A DNA stretch of 25,328 nucleotides from Candidatus Delongbacteria bacterium (lineage in GTDB: Bacteria > Delongbacteria > UBA4055): contig JAFGUL010000156.1 of assembly GCA_016938535.1 (NCBI GenBank), forward strand, positions 1-25,328, in the 5' to 3' direction. Below, in pieces: positions 7,410 to 15,813 of the stretch. Positions within the stretch are counted from its first letter, which is position 1; each line of letters begins with the position of its first letter. The notes below the pieces were generated by a model, which did not search any database, was not told the DNA's origin, and saw only the letters and a program-made list of their open reading frames with translations. The position numbers and the translations under genes were made by a program.

Positions 7410-8393
7410 CTACTCGAATTTTCTTCCGAGAAAAAATTCTCTTAAATACGGACCCGTCGCATCGAAAAAATCCGATATGCTGCTGAATCGTGAAGTCGCG
7501 AAGTACTGGTACCAGGCACATTGTCTTGTGCATGAAGCCATCTGCTTTCTCAATTCTGCAGCTCCCCCTGTTTCAAGATATTTCATTAGATCGGTATCCT
7601 GAAGTCTGATGGTTTTATTCATAAGAGTTCTGCAGGGGTAAAACAGCGAACCGTCAGCATCGATTATGATAGAACTCGGACTGCATCCGCCATGCTTTTT
7701 CCTGACGGCTGAAAAATAAGAGTTCGGCGTGATAATAGTTTCGGGATAAGCTTTCTTGAATTTTCTTATCTGCTTTTCCAGCCTGTCAAAATCGGGAAAA
7801 CAGTTTTCTGCGCCGTCCAGGGCAACAGCAGGCATTATGAGTATTTTGCTGCCGGAATAATAACATTTCGACACTTTCTCTTCGAGCCTGTCCTGATCCT
7901 CTTTCGCGACAACGGTCTGAACGCAAACGACCATGTTGAATTTATTTATCTCATTAAGCCTGTCGAAGAGTTCAAGATTTCCATGACCCTCATCTATTGA
8001 GATATGGAGAAAATCTATATATTTCTGATACCTTTCCCACGGATATTCGAGAAGATTCTTCTGGCTCGTCGTGAAAAGCAGGTAGAAAGGCTGTCTGTGA
8101 GCCTCGATCAGTATTTCCTCAATGTCTTTTCTTAACAGCGGTTCACCGCCCTCGAGTGAAAGCAGGAAAACTGATGACCTCCCGATATTCCTGATAATTT
8201 TCTTTATGTCCTCTGCCGGCAGATCGGGAGTCTGAAAATTTTTCATATCACAGAATTTACAGGCGAAATGGCATCTGGAAGTGACCTTGAGCGAGGCATA
8301 GAACGGATATTTTTCATCAAATGCGTTCTTTGCTGAATAATATAATGCTTCCGTGTATTTTCCCGCCTTCAGTTTTCTTATCTTTTTCTTCAA
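7410..8393 (-). CDS. Radical SAM protein with SPASM-like C-terminal cysteines
   Basis: 327 aa. The radical SAM cluster motif is C41-x3-C45-x2-C48 (SRCHFACKFCDM), followed by the LLSLEGGEPLLRKDIEEIL region that binds SAM. Further cysteines sit in GGCSPSSIIIDADGSLFYPC, typical of the first part of a SPASM/twitch extension, and in CTRQCAWYQYF near the C-terminus, so at least one auxiliary 4Fe-4S cluster is plausible. The SPASM-type layout is used by peptide-modifying and heme/cofactor-related enzymes, but no short precursor peptide is visible next to it, so the substrate is unknown. The start is TTG at 8393; there is no methionine before the cluster, and GGACGG lies upstream. It stands alone between divergent thpR and the co-directional mutL operon. 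Confidence 0.85.
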   Translation of the reverse strand: MKKKIRKLKAGKYTEALYYSAKNAFDEKYPFYASLKVTSRCHFACKFCDMKNFQTPDLPAEDIKKIIRNIGRSSVFLLSLEGGEPLLRKDIEEILIEAHRQPFYLLFTTSQKNLLEYPWERYQKYIDFLHISIDEGHGNLELFDRLNEINKFNMVVCVQTVVAKEDQDRLEEKVSKCYYSGSKILIMPAVALDGAENCFPDFDRLEKQIRKFKKAYPETIITPNSYFSAVRKKHGGCSPSSIIIDADGSLFYPCRTLMNKTIRLQDTDLMKYLETGGAAELRKQMASCTRQCAWYQYFATSRFSSISDFFDATGPYLREFFLGRKFE

Positions 8394-8422
8394 AGCCGTC
8401 CGTCCTGTTTAATTATGGTTGG

Positions 8423-8451
8423 AAGTTAAATAATCACCTGCGGAATATCAA
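8423..8451 (-). promoter_or_regulatory. Probable promoter of the radical SAM gene
   Basis: On the minus strand TTGATA (8451-8446), 17 nt, TAACTT (8428-8423). The -10 is imperfect. It is the best candidate upstream of the TTG start at 8393. Confidence 0.4.
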
Positions 8452-8467
8452 TCTAAAAATTTAGGAC

Positions 8468-8496
8468 TTGATTTATTGAATTAAAATTCTTAAACT
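8468..8496 (+). promoter_or_regulatory. Probable promoter of thpR
   Basis: TTGATT (8468-8473), 17 nt, TAAACT (8491-8496), about 30 nt before the ATG of thpR. Moderate match to the pattern seen elsewhere in the window. Confidence 0.4.
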
Positions 8497-8527
8497 TGTA
8501 CCTGTCAGAAATATAGAGAAAAAAATA

Positions 8528-9124
8528 ATGTCGGACAAAAAAAGATTATTCATCGGAGTAAAGGTTTGTTTTGAAGAAAAGACTGAAGAATTTTACAGTT
8601 CTATTCCTGATATTCTTCACGATGCGGAGATCAAATGGGTTGGCACCGAAAACTTACACCTTACTCTGAAGTTTCTGGGAGATGTGGAAATTTCTGCGAT
8701 AGATTCGATAAAATCAAAAATGGATATGATGTCAAAGAAACATAACTGTATCCGTGCTATTTTGAAGGGAGTGGGAGTTTTCAAAGACTTTTATCATCCT
8801 AAAGTTCTGTGGATTGGATTGAGAAACTGCCCTGAATTTGAAGGCCTTAAAAACGATATCGAGAATTCCGTAGGCGATCTTGGCTTTGAAATAGATTACA
8901 GAAAGTTCACGCCCCACCTGACAATCGGAAGGTTCAAGAATCCGGGGAACATGCATGAGTTGAAGAGTTTTGTCAGTTCTAATCAGGAAACTTATTTTCA
9001 GCAGTCGGAAGTAAGTGAGATCGTCTTATTCGAGAGTATTCTGAAACCCGAGGGACCTCATTATAATATTCTGCACAAATCTAAACTAGGTGCTGAAGAA
9101 AGCTTCAGCGAGTTCAGATTCTGA
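8528..9124 (+). CDS. thpR: RNA 2',3'-cyclic phosphodiesterase (LigT/2H family)
   Basis: 198 aa, the normal size for ThpR. 2H phosphoesterases carry two H-x-T/S motifs that form the active site; both are present: H44-L-T46 (ENLHLTLKFLGDV) and H130-L-T132 (TPHLTIGRFKN). The N-terminus RLFIGVKV and the segment PKVLWIGL are also family-typical. ThpR opens RNA 2',3'-cyclic phosphates to 2'-phosphates and historically was described as an RNA ligase acting on tRNA halves; its physiological role in bacteria is not settled. The C-terminus has about 15 extra residues after the last strand. The ribosome site is weak (AGAGAA). It converges on uvrB with 26 nt between the stops and no clear terminator. Confidence 0.93.
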   Translation: MSDKKRLFIGVKVCFEEKTEEFYSSIPDILHDAEIKWVGTENLHLTLKFLGDVEISAIDSIKSKMDMMSKKHNCIRAILKGVGVFKDFYHPKVLWIGLRNCPEFEGLKNDIENSVGDLGFEIDYRKFTPHLTIGRFKNPGNMHELKSFVSSNQETYFQQSEVSEIVLFESILKPEGPHYNILHKSKLGAEESFSEFRF

Positions 9125-9150
9125 CGATTATTTTTATTCTTAAAACAGTT

Positions 9151-11142
9151 TTATTTCTTTAAGATATTCTCAAGCACGATTATCCTGTCGCGGTATTCCG
9201 CAGCCTTCTCGAATTCAAGTTTCTCGGCGGCTTCTTCCATCAATGATTCAAGCTCAATGATCTCGCTTCTCAATTCTTCAGCGTCTTTTTTACCATAAGA
9301 TGTTTTCTGATCAGAAACCTGCGAAAATTTTTCATCTTTCAGGTTCGTAGAATACATTATCTGCTCGGCTGATTTATAGACGGTGTGCGGGGTAATATTG
9401 TTCAATGTGTTGTACTCAGCCTGTTTTTCCCGTCTCCTCGCGACTTCCTCTATACAGTTCTTCATGGAATCAGTCATCCTGTCGCCGTAAAATATCACCC
9501 TGCCGTTGACATTTCTCGCAGCCCTGCCGGAAGTTTGAAGGAGCGATCTCTTGTCGCGAAGAAATCCTTCGCGGTCGGCATCGAGTATGCCGATGAGGGA
9601 CACTTCGGGAAGGTCGAGACCTTCCCGAAGCAGGTTGATGCCTACGAGGACATCGAACTTGCCGAGCCGGAGTTCGCGGATGAGCCTGACCCTGTCGAGA
9701 GACTCGATCTCGCTGTGCAGGTACTCGGCCTTTATGCCGTTCTCCTTCAAGAACTTCGTAAGATCCTCGCTCATCCGCTTTGTCAGGGTCGTAACGAGAA
9801 CTTTTTCTTTTCTCGCCACAACGACCCTGATCTCTTCCATGATATCATCAACCTGACCTGTCGAAGGTTTAACGACAATCTCCGGATCGAGGATCCCGGT
9901 AGGCCGGACGACCTGCTCGATTATAAGTCCTTTTGATTTTTCCAGCTCATAGTCGGCGGGAGTTGCGGATACATAGAGCGTTCTTGAGGTGATCTCCTCG
10001 AATTCAGTGAACTGCAGAGGCCTGTTGTCGAGCGCGGAAGGCAGCCTGAAACCGTAGTCAACGAGAGTCGTTTTTCTGCTTCTGTCGCCGTTATACATCC
10101 CTCTTATCTGAGGCAAGGTGACATGACTTTCATCAATTATAAGCAGAAAATCGTCGGGGAAGAAATCTATCAGGCAGTACGGTCTCTGACCTGCTTTTCT
10201 TCCCGACAGGTGCCTAGAATAGTTCTCGACCCCCGGACAGAATCCCATTTCACGCATGAACTCAATGTCCATCTTTGTTCTGTTCTCTATCCTTTGAGCC
10301 TCGACGAGCATGTTGTTGTCATAAAAGTATTTAACACGCGCCTTCATTTCTTCTTCGATCCCGCCTATCGCATTTTTCATTTTCGGCTGAGTCACCACAA
10401 AATGTTTAGCAGGATAAATGTTCACTTTATCAAGATTTTCGATCACATTCCCGCTTATGTAATTAATGATCTCTATCTTCTCGACATCGTCGCCGAAAGT
10501 ATGAAGTCTGATCCCTGTATCGTCATAAGCAGGATGAATATCAATAATATCACCTTTGATCCTGAAAGTGCCGTGCAGAAGTTCGTAATTGTTCCTCTCG
10601 TACTGCATTTCCACGAGTGAATTGAAGAGTTTGTTACGGTCTATCATGTCGCCGACTGATACTTCTAGAGAAAGCTCCTTGTAGTCCTCGGGAGATCCGA
10701 GGCCGTAAATGCAGCTCACCGAGGCCACTATTATCACATCGTTCCTCGAAATAAGCGATGAAGTTGCTCTAAGCCTGAGTTTCTCTATCTCATCATTTGA
10801 AGAAGTGGTTTTCTCGATATAAAGATCTCGCGATGGCATATAAGCTTCCGGTTGATAATAGTCGTAGTAACTGATGAAATATTCGACCGCGTTTTCCGGA
10901 AAGAATGCCTTAAGTTCTCCGAAAAGCTGAGCTGCGAGAGTTTTATTGTGAGATATGATAAGTGTCGGTTTATTCAAATTTTGGATAACATTTGCCATAG
11001 TGAAAGTTTTTCCGCTTCCCGTCACTCCGAGAAGGGTCTGATATTCAACTCCGCCTGCAAAATTATTAGTGATCTGCTCTATCGCCTGAGGCTGGTCTCC
11101 TTTCGGTTCAAACGGTGATATTAATCTGAATTCATTTTTCAT
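9151..11142 (-). CDS. uvrB: UvrABC excinuclease subunit B
   Basis: 663 aa, full-length UvrB, the damage-verifying DNA helicase-like subunit of nucleotide excision repair. Walker A is GVTGSGKT (39-46); the beta-hairpin that inserts between DNA strands contains YYDYYQPEAYMPSRD; the Walker B region reads LLIIDESHVTLPQ; helicase motifs V/VI are GINLLREGLDLPEVSL and QTSGRAARN. The C-terminal UVR domain (about 625-660, ELESLMEEAAEKLEFEKAAEYRD) binds UvrA/UvrC. The ATG at 11142 has no ribosome site, and the best -10 box ends only 6 nt upstream, suggesting a leaderless message. It is divergent from bamA across a 146-nt gap. Local GC is higher around 9540-9780, leaving long open antisense frames that are not genes. 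Confidence 0.98.
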   Translation of the reverse strand: MKNEFRLISPFEPKGDQPQAIEQITNNFAGGVEYQTLLGVTGSGKTFTMANVIQNLNKPTLIISHNKTLAAQLFGELKAFFPENAVEYFISYYDYYQPEAYMPSRDLYIEKTTSSNDEIEKLRLRATSSLISRNDVIIVASVSCIYGLGSPEDYKELSLEVSVGDMIDRNKLFNSLVEMQYERNNYELLHGTFRIKGDIIDIHPAYDDTGIRLHTFGDDVEKIEIINYISGNVIENLDKVNIYPAKHFVVTQPKMKNAIGGIEEEMKARVKYFYDNNMLVEAQRIENRTKMDIEFMREMGFCPGVENYSRHLSGRKAGQRPYCLIDFFPDDFLLIIDESHVTLPQIRGMYNGDRSRKTTLVDYGFRLPSALDNRPLQFTEFEEITSRTLYVSATPADYELEKSKGLIIEQVVRPTGILDPEIVVKPSTGQVDDIMEEIRVVVARKEKVLVTTLTKRMSEDLTKFLKENGIKAEYLHSEIESLDRVRLIRELRLGKFDVLVGINLLREGLDLPEVSLIGILDADREGFLRDKRSLLQTSGRAARNVNGRVIFYGDRMTDSMKNCIEEVARRREKQAEYNTLNNITPHTVYKSAEQIMYSTNLKDEKFSQVSDQKTSYGKKDAEELRSEIIELESLMEEAAEKLEFEKAAEYRDRIIVLENILKK

Positions 11143-11148
11143 ACAGGC

Positions 11149-11177
11149 AATTTAATCAAAAAAATGCCAGATATCAA
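11149..11177 (-). promoter_or_regulatory. Candidate uvrB promoter implying a leaderless mRNA
   Basis: On the minus strand TTGATA (11177-11172), 17 nt, TAAATT (11154-11149). GCCTGT then separates the -10 from the ATG at 11142, so transcription would begin at or next to the start codon. No purine-rich ribosome site is present. Confidence 0.45.
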
Positions 11178-11220
11178 TTTAAATGAACCTTTTTCAGGGG
11201 CTGTTCGTATAAGAACGGGC

Positions 11221-11249
11221 TTGACATTTTCACCTTAAAAACTTAAATT
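11221..11249 (+). promoter_or_regulatory. Sigma-70-like promoter of the bamA operon
   Basis: TTGACA (11221-11226), 17 nt, TAAATT (11244-11249), about 40 nt before the TTG start of bamA. A near-perfect inverted repeat, GTTC-N6-GAAC (11203-11216), sits 4 nt upstream of the -35. Confidence 0.6.
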
Positions 11250-11288
11250 GCGCAACTAATTATTAACTAGACCGGGGAAGAAAACAAT

Positions 11289-13634
11289 TTGGAATATATT
11301 AAGGCGGCTGCAGGATTGAAAAAGCATATATTGGCAGCGATGTTATTTGCGACTGTCTGTTTATTCTCACAGAACGATGCAGGTTCGATCAGAGTGGACG
11401 ACATTGTTGTCGAGGGTACTTCCGTATCACCTGAAATAGTAATTCTTTCTTCAGGCATATCCAAAGGAGAGACTATCTTTGCCGAAGACATTCAGAACGC
11501 GATAAAAAAACTTTGGAATCTGAATTTGTTTTCGGATATAAAAATAGATGCGGTCAATGTTGAAGGCAAGGGCACGCAACTTACGATAATTTTAAGCGAT
11601 CTCCCGAGGTTGAATAATGTAAAAGTTGCAGGATACGACAAATACGGGAAAGATGACATAGAACCTCTGATAAAGTTGAGGAAAGGTCAGATCATCAAGG
11701 AGAGTTATCTGCAGGATCTCAAAAGAACTATTGAAGAATTTTATAAATCGAAGAACTATATAAAAGCCGATGTTGAAGTTGTTCAAGAAAGCATAAATGA
11801 CAGAGAGATAGACATTTCCGTTAAAATTAATGAAGGCAGAAAGATATTTATTGAACAGATCAATTTTTTCGGTAACGAGAATTTTAAAAAGAGCGAACTT
11901 CTCAAACAGTTCGAGGAAACCCACGAAGACAGATGGTGGAGAGACGGAAAATACGACAGGGATAATTTCAAAAAAGATCTCGAAAGAATGGTTTATTACG
12001 CTCAGAATAAAGGTTACAAAGATTTTTATGTCGTTAACGATTCCGTATATTATGATGAAAAGGAAGAGAATATATTCATAGACATTACTGTGTCGGAAGA
12101 ACAGAAATACTTTTTCGGAGAACCTCAATTTTCCGGCAACATTCTTTTTGACGATGAAGATCTTAAGCAGGCTCTAGAATTCAGCGAAGGCGATATTTTC
12201 AGTGTTGAAAAGCTTGAAATGTCGGTTTATAATAATCTTTCGACACTTTATATGGACAAAGGTTACCTAAGAGCGAACATAGTTCCTCAGGAACAGCTTG
12301 TAGGCAGGGATACGATAAAATATGTATTCAAAATTACCGAAGGTACCCGTTCAAGAATAAGAAAGATCGAGTTTAAGGGTAACACGAGAACGAACGAAAA
12401 AGTTTTAAGACGGGAAATGGATATCTATCCCGGGGATATATTCAATAAGACCAGGATACTCAGAAGTCAGAGAAATGCAATGATACTCAACTATTTTGAG
12501 AATGTTATCCCTGATATGCGGCCTGTAAACGACAAGGAAGTGGATCTGATATTCTCGGTCAAAGAAAAACCGACCGAGCAGGCACAAACATCCATAGCTT
12601 ATTCACAGGCTGACGGTTTTATCGGGTCAGTAGGTCTGGTTTTTAATAATTTCTCTTTCAAACACCCTTTCACCCAGGGGGACGGACAGCAGCTTTCCAC
12701 TAATATTGAGTTCGGTAAAGATTATTACAAATATTCCCTCAGCGTTGAAGAACCGTGGCTGTATGATACTCCCACACTTGTAGGATTAAGCGGTAATTAT
12801 CAGAAAAGAGATGAGTCATATTCAGACACACAGATAACAAGCGGGATACTTAAGGTTGGAAGAAGGTTCGCGTGGACTGACAACTGGATGAGGGGGCTCT
12901 GGTACTATTCGATAGACAGGATAAAATATACCAATGTGAGTGATAACGCACCTGAAAGATATGAGCTTTTTGAAGGTAAATCCATACTGTCTTCTTCGGT
13001 TGCGCAATATCTGATCAGGGACAGCAGGGACAGAGCTGATTTTCCGACAAGAGGAGCTTCTATAACACTTATGACCAAACTTGCCGGCGGAATTCTTGGA
13101 GGTGACGAAGAGTTCCATAAGCATAAAATAGATATGAAATGGTATCAGCCGCTCGTAAGGGACAGACTTGTTTTCCATTCACAGTTCGTTGCCGGCGTTA
13201 TGGATAAGCTGCGTGAATCATCGTACATAAGCGCGAGAGAATATTTTTATCTCGGCGGCGGAGGACTTTCCGGCGGAGAACCTCTAAGAGGATATGACGA
13301 GAATGCTGTGGGACCTTATGAAGACGGATATTTTGTCGGAGGAAGAAATCTTATCAAAACATCATTCGAATTAAGACTGAAACTTGTTGACGCTCCGATG
13401 CTGATCTATACTCTTGCTTATCTTGATGCGGGTAACCTCTGGAGGGATTACAGCGAGGTCAATTTGTACGAGCTGCAGAAAGGCGCAGGTGTCGGTATCA
13501 GGATCAATGTGCCGATGCTCGGAATGATGGGTTTGGATGTAGGATACGGATTCGATTATTTTAAGGATTTCGGTGAAAAAGCAGACTGGAGAGACCAGTT
13601 GAGAACTCATTTCAGAATGGGTACAAATCTGTAA
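11289..13634 (+). CDS. bamA: Outer-membrane protein assembly factor BamA (Omp85)
   Basis: 781 aa. BamA is the central component of the BAM complex, inserting beta-barrel proteins into the outer membrane. A signal peptide (GLKKHILAAMLFATVCLFSQ) is followed by five POTRA domains, roughly residues 32-104, 105-183, 184-275, 276-351 and 352-430; the fifth contains the characteristic IRKIEFKGNTRTNEKVLRRE. The 16-stranded barrel spans ~431-781, with the conserved loop-6 motif present as PLRGYDEN (equivalent to VRGF) and DSRDRADFPTRGASI at the expected place. The start is TTG at 11289 (GGGGAAG upstream); the first in-frame ATG (11340) would cut the signal peptide's charged end. It is followed 21 nt later by a Skp/OmpH gene, a common arrangement. 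Confidence 0.96.
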   Translation: MEYIKAAAGLKKHILAAMLFATVCLFSQNDAGSIRVDDIVVEGTSVSPEIVILSSGISKGETIFAEDIQNAIKKLWNLNLFSDIKIDAVNVEGKGTQLTIILSDLPRLNNVKVAGYDKYGKDDIEPLIKLRKGQIIKESYLQDLKRTIEEFYKSKNYIKADVEVVQESINDREIDISVKINEGRKIFIEQINFFGNENFKKSELLKQFEETHEDRWWRDGKYDRDNFKKDLERMVYYAQNKGYKDFYVVNDSVYYDEKEENIFIDITVSEEQKYFFGEPQFSGNILFDDEDLKQALEFSEGDIFSVEKLEMSVYNNLSTLYMDKGYLRANIVPQEQLVGRDTIKYVFKITEGTRSRIRKIEFKGNTRTNEKVLRREMDIYPGDIFNKTRILRSQRNAMILNYFENVIPDMRPVNDKEVDLIFSVKEKPTEQAQTSIAYSQADGFIGSVGLVFNNFSFKHPFTQGDGQQLSTNIEFGKDYYKYSLSVEEPWLYDTPTLVGLSGNYQKRDESYSDTQITSGILKVGRRFAWTDNWMRGLWYYSIDRIKYTNVSDNAPERYELFEGKSILSSSVAQYLIRDSRDRADFPTRGASITLMTKLAGGILGGDEEFHKHKIDMKWYQPLVRDRLVFHSQFVAGVMDKLRESSYISAREYFYLGGGGLSGGEPLRGYDENAVGPYEDGYFVGGRNLIKTSFELRLKLVDAPMLIYTLAYLDAGNLWRDYSEVNLYELQKGAGVGIRINVPMLGMMGLDVGYGFDYFKDFGEKADWRDQLRTHFRMGTNL

Positions 13635-13655
13635 ACAAAACAAAGGAGATAGAAA

Positions 13656-14159
13656 ATGAAGAAAACAACAATGTTATTGATAATGCTCGTTTCGTTCGTT
13701 TTATCGGCGCAAATGAAGTTCGCATATGTCAATTCGGATAAGGTCCTTGCAGAGTACAATGAAGCAAAGAAAGCCAAAGAAGAACTTTCCAAATGGAACA
13801 AGGAAATGGAAACTAAAGCAATGGGAATGGAAAAAGAGATACAGGCTCTTGAAGATGAGATCAAGAATATGTCTCTGATGGTTTCTGAAGAGAAAAGGAA
13901 TGAGAAGATGGCCCAGGGTCAGCAGAAGCTTCAGGAATATTATCAGTTCAAGGAAGTAACATGGGGACAGACAGGTGAGTTCTATAAAAAGAACGGAGAG
14001 CTGATGCAGCCTGTTATAGATAAGATCAACGATGTCATAAAAGAAATATCACAAAAAGAAAAATACGATTTTGTTTTCGATGCCAATACAGGAACTCTTC
14101 TTTTTGCCAAGCCTGAATACGAGATCACCGATCTGATTCTTAAGGAGCTCAATAAATGA
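13656..14159 (+). CDS. Periplasmic OmpH/Skp-family chaperone
   Basis: 167 aa. A signal peptide (KKTTMLLIMLVSFVLSAQ) precedes the short family-typical strand KFAYVNSDKVLAEYNEAK, then a long charged coiled-coil hairpin (~40-125), and a C-terminal return strand YDFVFDANTGTLLFAKPEYEITDLILKEL. Skp trimers hold unfolded outer-membrane proteins in the periplasm and deliver them to BamA. The ribosome site is AAAGGAG, 8 nt before the ATG. The TGA stop overlaps the candidate ATG of the next gene (ATGA), so the genes are translationally coupled if that start is used. Placement directly after bamA supports the assignment. Confidence 0.92.
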   Translation: MKKTTMLLIMLVSFVLSAQMKFAYVNSDKVLAEYNEAKKAKEELSKWNKEMETKAMGMEKEIQALEDEIKNMSLMVSEEKRNEKMAQGQQKLQEYYQFKEVTWGQTGEFYKKNGELMQPVIDKINDVIKEISQKEKYDFVFDANTGTLLFAKPEYEITDLILKELNK

Positions 14160-15655
14160 TCTCCGGTCCCGGAATTTCGGTAATGCTCAGAAAATACCTG
14201 ATATATATTTTAACACTGTTAGTTGTTTTTGCGTGTTCTAAACGCGAAATGACGGCCGATGAATTTATAGCGGATCTTGTTAAGGATGTTGAGATCGATC
14301 TTTCAAAGGTGAACAAAAGTCCGATCGAACTGACAGAGGCGGATTTTAAACTCCGTTCCTATAAAAATGATTTTAATAAGCTTCAGACAGATATTGATTC
14401 TCTTTTGTCTCAGTATCCGGAATTTTACGATTTCAAAGCGATCAAGATCAATTTTCTGCAGAGTTCACCGGCAGAGGCTGATCAGTACATCGAATCACTG
14501 TATAATTTAGACAGTCTGAATACCCATAATCAGTTCTTCTACGGAAATAATCTTCCTCCAGAAGAAAGTAAAGAATTTTTCGTTGAGATGATAAGATCAA
14601 AGGAAAACGATCCCTACGGTTATCTCGGATTATCGCTTTCATTACTTTATTCGGGAACCGGCGATCTGGAAATACCGGCAAAACTGGTTTATCTTTGTAT
14701 GATCAAAGACCATTCTGTCAGGGATTCCTATGAGGTTATGTCGTATATTTTCAGTCAGCTCGGAAGAAGTGAGGATTTGGCATATCTTAACGGTATCATG
14801 CTTGTGAAAGATCCCTCAAACAGCTCTGCTTTCGACAATTTGTTCGCATATTATTATTCACAGGGTGAGATCGAAAGATCCAAAGACCTGCTTGATACTT
14901 TCGTGAAGAATAATCCGGATGCGATGTCTAATACTTCAGTCGCTGAGAGTTATGCCTATCTGAATTATATGGAGAAAGCATCAGAATATGTTGCAAAGGC
15001 GAGAGAAGAGAAAGAGAAAGATCCGCTGCTTGACTATATCGAAGCAAAACTAAGAGTGTCTGAAGATAAACTCAGCGAAGGTATAGGTCTTCTTGAAAAA
15101 TATGTACAGGGAAATGCCGAGGACAGGGATCTTATATACAGACTGACGGATGTTCTTTTTGCAGAGAAATTATTCAGTGAAAAAAAGTACCGGACTTTAC
15201 TGAAAAAGATCGAAAAAGGTTCACCCACGATCGGAGATAAAGCACCTGAGCTGAAAGGTGTTTATTTCGATGAGAATGCGCATGATCCGGGAGTTATTGA
15301 AGGGAAGGTTTATGTGATAGATTTCTGGGCGGAATGGTGCATGCCATGCAAGGCTGAAATGCCTAATCTTGTCTCTGTGTATGAAGAATATTCTAATCAG
15401 GGACTTGAAATTATCGGTATAAATCTTGACAATGACCAGAACAGGCAGAATGCCTTAGATTATATATCAGCTTCAGAAATGAAGTGGAATAATATTTTCA
15501 GCGGGAAGGCATGGGAAGATCCGAATGTTACAACATACAAAATAGTCGGGATCCCGGCTGCATTTCTGGTAGATAAAAAGGGAATTATTAGATACAAACA
15601 CTTAAGGGGCAGAGAAATACTTGCCTCAAAAGTGCAAAAACTGCTCTCAGAATAG
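14156..15655 (+). CDS. Lipoprotein with TPR-like repeats and C-terminal TlpA-type thioredoxin domain
   Basis: 499 aa from the overlapping ATG at 14156, or 490 aa from the ATG at 14183. The second start gives a compact lipoprotein signal peptide (MLRKYLIYILTLLVVFAC), with the lipid-bearing cysteine at its end, so it may be the real one. Residues ~50-340 are helical and contain repeats of tetratricopeptide character (LDYIEAKLRVSEDKLSEGIGLLEKYV; NTSVAESYAYLNYMEKASEYVAKA). The C-terminal domain from ~355 is TlpA/ResA-like, with the redox motif WCMPC at 394-398 (VIDFWAEWCMPCKAEMP) and the cis-Pro loop VGIPAAFLVDKKG. It should sit on a membrane facing the periplasm and exchange disulfides. Being co-transcribed with bamA and skp suggests a role in envelope protein quality or folding; this is inferred. 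Confidence 0.85.
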   Translation: MISGPGISVMLRKYLIYILTLLVVFACSKREMTADEFIADLVKDVEIDLSKVNKSPIELTEADFKLRSYKNDFNKLQTDIDSLLSQYPEFYDFKAIKINFLQSSPAEADQYIESLYNLDSLNTHNQFFYGNNLPPEESKEFFVEMIRSKENDPYGYLGLSLSLLYSGTGDLEIPAKLVYLCMIKDHSVRDSYEVMSYIFSQLGRSEDLAYLNGIMLVKDPSNSSAFDNLFAYYYSQGEIERSKDLLDTFVKNNPDAMSNTSVAESYAYLNYMEKASEYVAKAREEKEKDPLLDYIEAKLRVSEDKLSEGIGLLEKYVQGNAEDRDLIYRLTDVLFAEKLFSEKKYRTLLKKIEKGSPTIGDKAPELKGVYFDENAHDPGVIEGKVYVIDFWAEWCMPCKAEMPNLVSVYEEYSNQGLEIIGINLDNDQNRQNALDYISASEMKWNNIFSGKAWEDPNVTTYKIVGIPAAFLVDKKGIIRYKHLRGREILASKVQKLLSE

Positions 15656-15664
15656 TATGAAAAT

Positions 15665-15737
15665 GCCGCCATAGCTTAGTCGGTAGAGCAATGCTTTCGT
15701 AAAGCAGAGGTCGAAGGTTCAAATCCTTTTGGCGGCA
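15665..15737 (+). tRNA. tRNA-Thr (anticodon CGT)
   Basis: Folds as a full cloverleaf. The acceptor arm GCCGCCA (15665-15671) pairs with TGGCGGC (15730-15736), with discriminator A at 15737. The D stem is GCTT/GAGC. The anticodon stem TGCT/AGCA has a mismatched A-G closing pair, and the loop TTCGTAA places anticodon CGT at 15698-15700, which reads ACG. The T arm is GAAGG-TTCAAAT-CCTTT. CCA is not encoded. It starts only 9 nt after the stop of the upstream lipoprotein gene with no promoter or terminator between, so it is probably cut from the bamA operon transcript. Confidence 0.95.
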
Positions 15738-15813
15738 TTGTTTTATATTAAAAATCACTATTCATTACACTTTAAATTTCTTATATTTCGCTCAAAATTC
15801 CATTGGAGGTTCT

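Noticed and set aside
7348..7533. 61-codon minus-strand open frame overlapping the end of the radical SAM gene
   Set aside because: It is out of frame with the gene it overlaps, has no ribosome site and no recognisable features.
9385..9936. Long antisense open frames (183 and 101 codons) inside uvrB
   Set aside because: They lie in a locally GC-richer part of a highly conserved gene, have arginine/serine-rich nonsense-like composition and no ribosome site or promoter.
11203..11216. GTTC-N6-GAAC as a LexA (SOS) box for uvrB
   Set aside because: Half-site orientation and spacing do not match the known LexA boxes I can recall (CTGT-N8-ACAG, GAAC-N4-GTTC, GTTC-N7-GTTC), and it lies outside the uvrB core promoter. 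Kept only as an unexplained repeat.
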